This document shows positions 1-4,998 of a stretch of 5,474 bases of DNA, piece by piece. Each line of letters begins with the position of its first letter. Positions within the stretch are counted from its first letter, which is position 1. The stretch is from Gammaproteobacteria bacterium (lineage in GTDB: Bacteria; Pseudomonadota; Gammaproteobacteria; GCA-001735895): assembly GCA_024763185.1 (NCBI GenBank), contig JANTFY010000171.1:1-5474 (forward strand), given 5' to 3'. The notes beneath the pieces are model-generated. The model had not been told where the DNA came from, made no database searches, and was given only the letters and a program-made list of their open reading frames with translations. Made by a program: the position numbers and the translations under genes.

Positions 1-186
1 AGCATACCCCGCTCCAAGCAACAAAAACTGATCAAAACGGCTCTCAGTTTTCTCAATCATCAACATCAATACCGCAAGCATGCCATGCGATTCGATGCAC
101 TGTTTATCCAGCCGGTAGCGATTGAAGAAGATGCCATTGAATGGATAAAGGATGCTTTCAGCGCCGACTCTTTTTATGAGCAATAA
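1..186 (+). CDS. yraN: YraN/UPF0102 family endonuclease-like protein, C-terminal end (5' end outside window)
   Basis: The reading frame is open from base 1 and ends at TAA 184-186, giving the last 61 residues of a protein whose start lies to the left. The segment opens with SIPRSKQQKLIKTAL, followed by RFDALFIQP and IEWIKDAF. These match the C-terminal landmarks of the YraN (UPF0102) family, where an RSKQ..KL..TA helix is followed by a conserved RFD strand and a final (I/V)EWIKDAF helix. The family has a restriction-endonuclease-like fold and is often found near lpoA and diaA, but its cellular role is poorly defined. The N-terminal half, which would hold the presumed catalytic acidic residues, is not in the window, so activity cannot be judged. 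The gene converges on sspB with 22 nt between stop codons. Family assignment is confident from motif memory, without a search. Confidence 0.88.
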   Translation, partial: SIPRSKQQKLIKTALSFLNHQHQYRKHAMRFDALFIQPVAIEEDAIEWIKDAFSADSFYEQ

Positions 187-208
187 GCGCGGATTGATAG
201 AAAACAGT

Positions 209-601
209 TTATTTAACGATTTTCAAACCGGGCTTGGCGGAAGTTTTTTTACCCGCCTTTTTTTTATCCTGCCCCGGTTCCTGCTGGGCGGAGGTATCAT
301 CCGCAAACATCATACCCTCGCCGTCTTCCATGCTGTAGATGGCCAACACTGAGGGTATCGGTATATAAAGTGACTGCGAAGCACCGTTAAAGCGGGCTGA
401 GAAGGCAATGTGGGTATGGGTCATTTCCAGTCCCTGTACGGCCCGAGCCGCAATATTCAGTACAACCTGTCCATCCTTATCAATACCGGGCGGTATATCA
501 ACCCCAGGAGCCGTGGCATCGACCATGATATAAGGCGTAGCATCATTATCCACCAGCCATTCGTAAAGTGCGCGAATCAAATAGGGTTTGTTAGAAGTCA
601 T
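209..601 (-). CDS. sspB: SspB, ClpXP protease specificity-enhancing adaptor
   Basis: This 130-residue protein matches SspB, the adaptor that tethers ssrA-tagged and some other substrates to ClpX for degradation by ClpXP in the cytoplasm. Residues 4-100 form the substrate-binding domain: NKPYLIRALYEWLVDN, then ATPYIMVDATAPGVDIP, DGQVVLNIAARAV and the SVLAIYSMEDGEGMMF segment. A charged, Lys/Ala-rich linker follows (about 101-123). The protein ends in PGLKIVK, equivalent to the PxLRVVK ClpX-binding (XB) tail of E. coli SspB. The length is slightly short for the family (E. coli about 165) because the linker is short. The ATG at 599-601 has an AGGA Shine-Dalgarno sequence 8 nt upstream. Unlike E. 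coli, where sspA and sspB are almost adjacent, 208 nt and a terminator lie between sspA and this gene. The linker contains an A8 run forming a dnaX-like slip site (see findings). Confidence 0.96.
   Translation of the reverse strand: MTSNKPYLIRALYEWLVDNDATPYIMVDATAPGVDIPPGIDKDGQVVLNIAARAVQGLEMTHTHIAFSARFNGASQSLYIPIPSVLAIYSMEDGEGMMFADDTSAQQEPGQDKKKAGKKTSAKPGLKIVK
236..265 (+). terminator. Possible intrinsic terminator for yraN, inside the 3' end of sspB
   Basis: On the plus strand GGCGG (236-240) can pair with CCGCC (253-257) across a 12-nt loop, directly followed by eight T residues (258-265). This is a short but GC-only stem with a good U tract, placed 50 nt past the yraN stop. The T runs are the complement of lysine codons of sspB, so the structure may be a by-product of coding. 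A competing 4-bp stem, CGGG (229-232) with CCCG (252-255), is also possible. Confidence 0.35.
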
Positions 602-630
602 ACGTTAAGTCCTGTATCAGCATTGCTTGC

Positions 631-648
631 GCCAGTGCGAATACTGGC
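631..648. repeat. Small perfect inverted repeat upstream of sspB
   Basis: GCCAGT (631-636) and ACTGGC (643-648) are perfect inverted copies separated by 6 nt. The element lies 30-47 nt upstream of the sspB start and, if transcribed, would form a 6-bp hairpin in the leader. It could be an operator or a leader structure; there is no U tract, so it is not a terminator. A chance occurrence is possible at this length. Confidence 0.3.
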
Positions 649-665
649 TATTCCTGCTCAGTCAA
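638..665 (-). promoter_or_regulatory. Weak candidate promoter for sspB
   Basis: On the minus strand TTGACT (665-660) matches 5 of 6 bases of a sigma-70 -35 box. TATTCG (643-638) lies 16 bp further on and matches only 3 of 6 bases of a -10 box. The region is of interest because the terminator upstream should cut off transcription from sspA. A TATAGT hexamer at 733-728 is a better -10 but has no -35. Neither is convincing alone. Confidence 0.2.
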
Positions 666-751
666 CCAGCTTGTGAACACAATAAACGTGAATAGAACAA
701 GCCGCGATCTACTGCCCTGACATTCTTACTATAAAAGCGTGATGGCAAAAA

Positions 752-781
752 AAAGACCGTTAGCAAATGATAACGGTCTTT
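752..781 (-). terminator. Strong intrinsic terminator after sspA
   Basis: On the minus strand an 11-bp perfect stem, AAAGACCGTTA pairing with TAACGGTCTTT, closes an 8-nt loop. The 3' arm runs into a tract of eight T residues that begins within the stem. The stem starts 28 nt past the sspA stop, the normal place for a rho-independent terminator ending the petABC-sspA transcript. In the plus direction the 3' arm is followed by only three T residues and then AAAG, so termination should be mainly one-way. Confidence 0.88.
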
Positions 782-809
782 AAAGCCAGTGACTAGAATG
801 TAAACCGAA

Positions 810-1436
810 TTAACCGACCATATCTTTTTCCTGCTCAGACAGGCTCTTCTGGAAAGACGGACGGGAAAAAACACGTTTCATGTAATCGGTTATAGGCTTC
901 GCCGAAGCCGGTAACTCGATACCATAATAAGGAAGACGCCATAAAATCGGCGCAATACTGCAATCCAACAAAGAGAATTCTTCAGACAGAAAATACGGCA
1001 TAGCCGCAAATACATCGGATGAGTTAACCAGGCTCTCGGTCAATGCTTTTTTGGCCTGGGCCTTTTTCTTTTCTGTCCCATGCTCAATATCCGGTAGCAG
1101 GCTGTACCAGTCGCTTTCAATACGAAACAGGCCGAGTCGGCTTTTGGCACGAGAAACCGGATCGACCGGCATTAACGGCGGATGCGGAAAGCGCTCATCG
1201 AGATACTCAATTAGAACTCGCGCATCGTATAAAACCAGGTCACGATCCACCATGGTGGGAACAGTCGCATAAGGATTCAGATCCAGCAGGTCTTCCGGCA
1301 GATCATCCATATCCACATCGTAAATCTCGACAGTAATATCTTTTTCGGCAAGAACAATACGACTACGGTGACATTGGGGGTCGACCGGTGATGAAAAACA
1401 GGTCATCACCGAACGTCTGTTAGCAACAGCTGACAT
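810..1436 (-). CDS. sspA: SspA, stringent starvation protein A (GST-fold RNA polymerase-associated regulator)
   Basis: This 208-residue protein resembles E. coli SspA over its whole length (E. coli 212). SspA binds RNA polymerase and affects transcription in stationary phase, starvation and acid stress; it has a glutathione S-transferase fold but is not regarded as a GST enzyme. Residues 8-82 form the thioredoxin-like domain (NRRSVMTCFSSPVDPQCHRS, NPYATVPTMVD with cis-Pro at 60, LIEYLDERFP). The helical domain follows, with PYFLSEEFSLLDC (147-159) and APILWRLP. The surface loop PHP at 84-86, which in E. coli is needed for activity and contacts polymerase and sigma-70, is intact. The ATG at 1434-1436 has AGGA 8 nt upstream. 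The gene lies 23 nt after petC with no terminator between, so it is probably co-transcribed with petABC, an arrangement I recall from other beta- and gammaproteobacteria. Confidence 0.96.
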   Translation of the reverse strand: MSAVANRRSVMTCFSSPVDPQCHRSRIVLAEKDITVEIYDVDMDDLPEDLLDLNPYATVPTMVDRDLVLYDARVLIEYLDERFPHPPLMPVDPVSRAKSRLGLFRIESDWYSLLPDIEHGTEKKKAQAKKALTESLVNSSDVFAAMPYFLSEEFSLLDCSIAPILWRLPYYGIELPASAKPITDYMKRVFSRPSFQKSLSEQEKDMVG

Positions 1437-1459
1437 ATATATTTTCCTAAAGAATGTGT

Positions 1460-2224
1460 TTAATGGACGTCTTTCCAGTATTCCTTCTTCAACAGGTAAG
1501 CCAGTATCAGGAAGAAAAACAGGAAGATAAGCACGCCAGTACCCACATTTTGGCGAGTTTCCTTGTAAGGCTCGGCCAGGTAATCGAGGAAGGCCACCAG
1601 GTCCTTTACCGCCTGATCATACTCTTCCGCGGTCATACTGCCCTGAGTGACCTGCTCAAATCCGACGATGACTTCATGCTGGCCGCCGTGGCCATCATCC
1701 TGCATCTCTTTTTTGGCTGTTTTCAGACCTTCGAGTTCCGCCAGAACATGCGGCATACCAACGGCTGGGAATACGCCATTATTAACACCCATTGGACGGG
1801 TATCATCCAGGTAAAAACCACGCAGATAGTTATACAACCAGTGCGTACCGCGCGAGCGTGCAATCAATGACAAATCAGGAGGGGCTGTTCCAAAAGCCTG
1901 CTCGGCATATTCGCCGGTCATGTTGACTTTCATCAGCGAACCAACCTTGGTTTTTTCACCGTACTTATCCGTCGTGAAAATCAGATTTTCAGACATCAGT
2001 TCATCCGAGATACCCAGATCCTTTCCCACCCGATTGTAACGCGAGTAACCGGCCGAATGGCAGCTCAGGCAGTAATTAGAGAACAATGCCGCGCCGCGCT
2101 GCATGGCCGCCTTGTCACTCCAGTCGATGGAAATATCATCATTCGGGTACATGGCCCCGCCGCCGGAAGCCCAGCCCATTACAGGAAAAAGAACACCTGC
2201 CAAAAGAATTAAAGACTTCTTCAT
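1460..2224 (-). CDS. petC: Cytochrome c1 subunit of the bc1 complex
   Basis: This 254-residue protein is the cytochrome c1 of the ubiquinol:cytochrome c oxidoreductase. It takes electrons from the Rieske cluster and passes them to soluble or membrane-bound cytochrome c in the periplasm. Residues 1-19 are a Sec signal peptide ending near GWA-S. The single heme c motif CLSCH is at 52-56. FGTAPPDLSLIARSRG (111-126) is a typical c1 block, and the FPAVGMPHVL segment holds the probable axial Met157. Residues 228-246 form the C-terminal anchor helix, followed by the basic cytoplasmic tail KKEYWKDVH. The start overlaps the petB stop by 4 nt (ATGA), suggesting translational coupling; AGAGG lies about 10 nt upstream within petB. 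Length and architecture are normal for a stand-alone bacterial c1, with no fusion to cytochrome b. Confidence 0.97.
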   Translation of the reverse strand: MKKSLILLAGVLFPVMGWASGGGAMYPNDDISIDWSDKAAMQRGAALFSNYCLSCHSAGYSRYNRVGKDLGISDELMSENLIFTTDKYGEKTKVGSLMKVNMTGEYAEQAFGTAPPDLSLIARSRGTHWLYNYLRGFYLDDTRPMGVNNGVFPAVGMPHVLAELEGLKTAKKEMQDDGHGGQHEVIVGFEQVTQGSMTAEEYDQAVKDLVAFLDYLAEPYKETRQNVGTGVLIFLFFFLILAYLLKKEYWKDVH

Positions 2225-3441
2225 GATGTAACCCTCTCTGGAACCGGCTTTGTTTTTTCGTTCTTACTGATGAACCATAACCCGATAAAATAACCGAAGT
2301 AACCAATAGTGAAAATTCGAGCAAACAGGGTACGCCCTTCAGTCGCCGGTAAGGCACCCAGGTAACCGAGACCAATGAAACTGATAATGAACATGATCAA
2401 CAGGCCTTTGAATGCGCCCGAACGATAACGGATAGAACGCACCTTGCCTCGATCAAACCAGGGCAACAGGAATAATACGATAATGGCGGCGAACATACCG
2501 ATAACCCCTATCAGCTTATCCGGTACCGCGCGCAAAATGGCATAAAACGGCGTGAAGTACCAGACCGGAGCAATATGTTCCGGTGTTTTGAACGGGTTGG
2601 CCGGTACAAAATTGGCATGCTCAAGAAAATAACCATTCATTTCCGGCATAAAAAATACAACCACGCTGAACAGCATCAGGAATACCACCACGCCAACGAT
2701 ATCTTTCACCGAGTAGTAAGGATGGAAAGGAATGCCATCCAAAGGAATACCGTTTTCATCCTTGTTCTTTTTGATGTCGATGCCATCCGGGTTATTCGAA
2801 CCCACTTCATGCAGAGCCAGGATATGCATCACCACCAGCATGATCAGGATCAGCGGTACAGCGATTACATGCAGCGCAAAGAAACGGTTTAAGGTGGCAT
2901 CGGAGATTACAAAATCACCACGAATCCACAGGGTGATGTCATCACCGATAACCGGAATCGCACCAAACAAAGAGATAATAACCTGGGCGCCCCAGTAAGA
3001 CATCTGGCCCCAGGGCAGCAGGTAACCCATAAAGGCTTCAGCCATCAGCGCCAGGAAGATGAACATGCCGAATAACCAGATCAGTTCACGCGGTTTCTGG
3101 TACGAACCATACATCAGGCCACGGAACATGTGCAGGTAAACCACAATGAAAAATGCAGAAGCACCGGTTGAATGCAGGTAACGGATTAACCACCCCCAGT
3201 CCACATCACGCATGATATATTCAACCGAAGCAAACGCCGTGGCACCATCAGGCTTATACTGCATGGTTAAAAAGATACCGGTGACGATCTGGATTACCAG
3301 CACCAGTAGAGCCAGAGAGCCAAAGAAATACCAGAAATTAAAATTCTTTGGGGCGTAATATTTTGAAAGATGTTCTTCCCACATCTTGGTGAGCGGGAAA
3401 CGGGCATCAATCCAACCCATTAAATCACTAGATTTACTCAT
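2221..3441 (-). CDS. petB: Cytochrome b subunit of the bc1 complex (PVWY type)
   Basis: This 406-residue, eight-helix membrane protein carries hemes bL and bH and the quinol oxidation (Qo) and reduction (Qi) sites. The heme ligands are His90/His104 (RYLHSTGA, VYLHMFRG) and His191/His206 (ALHVIAVP, VMHILALHEVGSNNP). The first pair is 14 residues apart and the second 15. The Qo-loop motif reads PVWY at 292-295, where mitochondria and many alphaproteobacteria have PEWY. The cd region MGYLLPWGQMSYWGA (138-152) is well conserved. The loop before helix E has a hydrophilic stretch (about 220-237, IDIKKNKDENGIPLDG) that I recall from Pseudomonas-type proteins. The start shares one nucleotide with the petA stop (TAATG) and has GGAG 7 nt upstream. 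It is full length and unfused, unlike the b-c1 fusions of some rhizobia. Confidence 0.98.
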   Translation of the reverse strand: MSKSSDLMGWIDARFPLTKMWEEHLSKYYAPKNFNFWYFFGSLALLVLVIQIVTGIFLTMQYKPDGATAFASVEYIMRDVDWGWLIRYLHSTGASAFFIVVYLHMFRGLMYGSYQKPRELIWLFGMFIFLALMAEAFMGYLLPWGQMSYWGAQVIISLFGAIPVIGDDITLWIRGDFVISDATLNRFFALHVIAVPLILIMLVVMHILALHEVGSNNPDGIDIKKNKDENGIPLDGIPFHPYYSVKDIVGVVVFLMLFSVVVFFMPEMNGYFLEHANFVPANPFKTPEHIAPVWYFTPFYAILRAVPDKLIGVIGMFAAIIVLFLLPWFDRGKVRSIRYRSGAFKGLLIMFIISFIGLGYLGALPATEGRTLFARIFTIGYFGYFIGLWFISKNEKTKPVPERVTS

Positions 3442-4016
3442 TATGCTTCTCCGTCTTCACCAATTAACACCACACTCTCACTCACGTAACGATGAGGTGG
3501 AATGACGAGATTGGTTGGCGCTGGAACACCGGAATGAACCCGACCGGCAAAATCAAACTTGGAACCATGACAGGGGCAGAAAAATCCACCCATCCAGTCG
3601 GCGGTGATTTCCGGACGGTAGCTCGGGGAACAACCCAGATGCGTACAGATACCAATAACAATCAGGTATTCAGGCTTAATAGAACGATATTCGTTCTTAG
3701 CATAGGGTGGCTGGATACTTTCGTCAGAACCCGGATCACGCAGTTCCGGAACAATCTTGGGTAAAGTGGCCAGTGCTTCCTCATCACGACGTACAATCCA
3801 TACCGGCTTGCCACGCCATTTAACGATAATTTGCTGACCCGGCTCCAGTTTGCTGATATCAGCCTCTACCGGGGCACCGGCTGACTGCGCACGAGCACTG
3901 GGATTCCAGCTTGAAAGAAAAGGAACGGCAACAGCAACAACACCTGCGCCACCTACCACGGTTGTTGCGGCTGTAAGAAATCGCCGACGGGAATTATCTA
4001 TACCTTCAGATGACAT
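3441..4016 (-). CDS. petA: Rieske iron-sulfur subunit of the bc1 complex
   Basis: This 191-residue protein is the Rieske 2Fe-2S subunit, which takes the first electron from quinol at Qo and delivers it to cytochrome c1. The N-terminus has a twin-arginine export motif, SRRRFLT (9-15), and a hydrophobic anchor helix at about 17-36 (AATTVVGGAGVVAVAVPFL), which in this family stays uncleaved. Cluster ligands are Cys124 and His126 in CTHLGC and Cys147 and His150 in CPCHGS; Cys129 and Cys149 form the expected disulfide. The redox-tuning Ser (Ser152) is present, but the Tyr two residues later in bovine and Rhodobacter proteins is Phe154 (GSKFDF). The ATG at 4014-4016 has GGAGAG 8 nt upstream. It is the first gene of petABC, with a candidate promoter in the 197-nt gap before it. 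Confidence 0.97.
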   Translation of the reverse strand: MSSEGIDNSRRRFLTAATTVVGGAGVVAVAVPFLSSWNPSARAQSAGAPVEADISKLEPGQQIIVKWRGKPVWIVRRDEEALATLPKIVPELRDPGSDESIQPPYAKNEYRSIKPEYLIVIGICTHLGCSPSYRPEITADWMGGFFCPCHGSKFDFAGRVHSGVPAPTNLVIPPHRYVSESVVLIGEDGEA

Positions 4017-4050
4017 CTGAATGACTCTCCAACTTAAGAAATAGAACGAA

Positions 4051-4076
4051 ACCTGAACACCCAGGTAAAACCCAGG
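4051..4076. repeat. Short repeats in the petA leader
   Basis: ACCCAGG occurs twice in direct orientation (4059-4065 and 4070-4076), 11 bp apart. ACCTG (4051-4055) and CAGGT (4062-4066) form a 5-bp inverted repeat overlapping the first copy. All lie between the candidate promoter and the petA Shine-Dalgarno sequence, so they would be in the mRNA leader. The 11-bp period is close to one helical turn, but the units are short and may be chance. Confidence 0.25.
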
Positions 4077-4103
4077 CAGGCTACGCGGAAAAAATCGGCC
4101 GCA

Positions 4104-4132
4104 AGAATATCCTAATTTTCTTATTCCGTCGA
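4104..4132 (-). promoter_or_regulatory. Candidate sigma-70 promoter for petABC-sspA
   Basis: On the minus strand TCGACG (4132-4127, 4 of 6 to TTGACA) and TATTCT (4109-4104, 4 of 6 to TATAAT) are separated by exactly 17 bp. Transcription would start near 4097, leaving a leader of about 80 nt before petA. It is the best-spaced pair I found in the nif3-petA gap, though both boxes are imperfect. No intrinsic terminator is visible after nif3, so read-through from nif3 is also possible. Confidence 0.35.
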
Positions 4133-4160
4133 GGACTTATCGGAAATATTGAAGCCTAAA

Positions 4161-4174
4161 AGGAGCTAGATCAA
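4161..4174. promoter_or_regulatory. Degenerate FNR/ANR-like site upstream of petA
   Basis: The sequence AGGAGCTAGATCAA compares with the FNR/ANR consensus TTGAT-N4-ATCAA. The right half-site is perfect (ATCAA) and the left keeps 2 of 5 bases, giving 7 of 10. Its centre lies about 70 bp upstream of the start predicted from the candidate promoter, a helical phase used by class I activators. Oxygen-responsive control of a bc1 operon would make sense, but one good half-site is weak evidence. Confidence 0.25.
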
Positions 4175-4213
4175 GTTCTGGTTAAAGTCTTTGTTGGTTT
4201 CCTGTAAACCACG

Positions 4214-4957
4214 TTAAACCGGGTTATCGATATCGATGAACGTGTGCTTTATGCCGAAGCGATTGGCCACCAGCTCGCCCAGCGCCTGAACGCCATATCG
4301 TTCGGTGGCATGATGCCCGGCAGCGATGTAATGAATCCCCACTTCGCGCGCAAAATGCACCGTATTTTCAGAAATCTCTCCGGAGATAAAACAATCGACA
4401 CCCTCGGCAGCCGCCTGCTCAATATAGGACTGGGCGGCACCGGTACACCAGGCAATACGTCGCACCGGATGATTACCTCCGTAAATCAATAACGGATTAC
4501 TGTCGATGCTTTCACCAATCTCTTCCATCACCTGGTCCACACTGCAGGTTTCCGCCACCTCACCAAACCACAGATGGTCCTGCTGCCCGGTGGTTAACCA
4601 TCCCATGCGCTGCGCAAGCTGGGCATTGTTGCCTACTGTCGGGTGTGCATCCAGCGGCAGGTGATAGGCTAACAGGCTGATATCATTTTGCATCAGGCGA
4701 CGAATTCGGTTGCCTTTAAATCCTACCAGGGGCTGTGACTCACCTTTCCAAAAATAGCCATGATGCACCAGGATCGCATCCGCCTGCTGCTGGATGGCAT
4801 CATCGATCAAATCCAGGCTCGCCGTAACCCCGCTGACCAGGTGATGTACCGAACCCCTGCCCTCTACCTGCAACCCGTTAGGGCAATAATCCTGGAATTC
4901 ATCTTTCGATAAGTAGTCATCACAAAAATGACACAGCTCGTCTAATTGCATTATCAT
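4214..4957 (-). CDS. ybgI: Nif3-like dinuclear metal-centre protein (YbgI family)
   Basis: This 247-residue protein resembles E. coli YbgI (also 247 residues) from end to end and belongs to the Nif3/DUF34 family of cytoplasmic proteins that bind two metal ions. The family has been linked to GTP cyclohydrolase I type 2-like annotations and to metal handling, but no firm reaction is known. Conserved blocks are PNGLQVEG (26-33), GVTAS, LVHHGYFWKGES (64-74), HLPLDAHP (99-106) and the AAGHHATER segment (212-220). Probable metal ligands are His65, His66, Asp103, His215 and Glu219, all present. ISGEISE (191-197) is also typical. Two starts are possible: ATG 4957 or ATG 4951 (residue 3); the GAGGGGG Shine-Dalgarno sequence does not settle which. 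The gene is divergent from the algW-like gene and followed after 197 nt by petA. Confidence 0.93.
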   Translation of the reverse strand: MIMQLDELCHFCDDYLSKDEFQDYCPNGLQVEGRGSVHHLVSGVTASLDLIDDAIQQQADAILVHHGYFWKGESQPLVGFKGNRIRRLMQNDISLLAYHLPLDAHPTVGNNAQLAQRMGWLTTGQQDHLWFGEVAETCSVDQVMEEIGESIDSNPLLIYGGNHPVRRIAWCTGAAQSYIEQAAAEGVDCFISGEISENTVHFAREVGIHYIAAGHHATERYGVQALGELVANRFGIKHTFIDIDNPV

Positions 4958-4958
4958 G

Positions 4959-4965
4959 CCCCCTC
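4959..4965 (-). promoter_or_regulatory. Ribosome binding site of ybgI with two possible starts
   Basis: The minus strand reads GAGGGGG, then C, then ATGATAATG. Measured from GAGG, the first ATG (4957) is 4 nt away and the second (4951) is 10 nt away, one on the short and one on the long side of usual spacing. Use of 4951 would drop only Met-Ile. E. coli YbgI has a similar N-terminal extension, which slightly favours 4957. Confidence 0.55.
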
Positions 4966-4981
4966 AATGGACTGAGCCCGT

Positions 4982-4988
4982 TATGATA
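4982..4988. promoter_or_regulatory. Candidate two-way -10 element between ybgI and the algW-like gene
   Basis: The heptamer TATGATA contains TATGAT on the plus strand (4982-4987, 5 of 6 to TATAAT) and TATCAT on the minus strand (4988-4983, 5 of 6). It is the only good -10 in the 41-nt divergent gap and could serve both genes. Neither direction has a recognisable -35 at 16-18 bp, and no extended TG motif precedes the plus-strand hexamer. A plus-strand start about 7 nt downstream would leave only about 5 nt before the algW-like ATG. Confidence 0.35.
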
Positions 4989-4998
4989 AAGTAAATCC

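Noticed and set aside
244..250. Second A run (A7) in sspB as another slip site
   Set aside because: In frame it reads GGT AAA AAA ACT, so the heptamer would start with T rather than A and does not allow good re-pairing after a -1 shift.
152..352. 66-codon plus-strand frame across the yraN/sspB junction
   Set aside because: It overlaps yraN in another frame and lies antisense to the sspB 3' end; the Phe/Leu-rich content comes from the T runs opposite the lysine codons.
752..781. The sspA terminator acting in both directions
   Set aside because: In the plus direction the stem is followed by only TTT and then AAAG, which is too short a U tract for efficient termination, and no plus-strand gene ends nearby.
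662..874. 70-codon minus-strand frame between sspA and sspB
   Set aside because: It overlaps the sspA 3' end in another frame and runs through the terminator hairpin. Its composition is not protein-like and no good ribosome binding site was seen.
1454..1870. Open frame of 138 codons on the plus strand within petC
   Set aside because: It lies antisense to the well-supported cytochrome c1 gene, has no recognisable domain and looks like a shadow frame. The same holds for the other plus-strand open frames across sspA, petB, petA and ybgI.
2139..2375. 78-codon minus-strand frame at the petB/petC junction
   Set aside because: It is an out-of-frame reading across two certain genes that overlap by 4 nt; no independent start signal.
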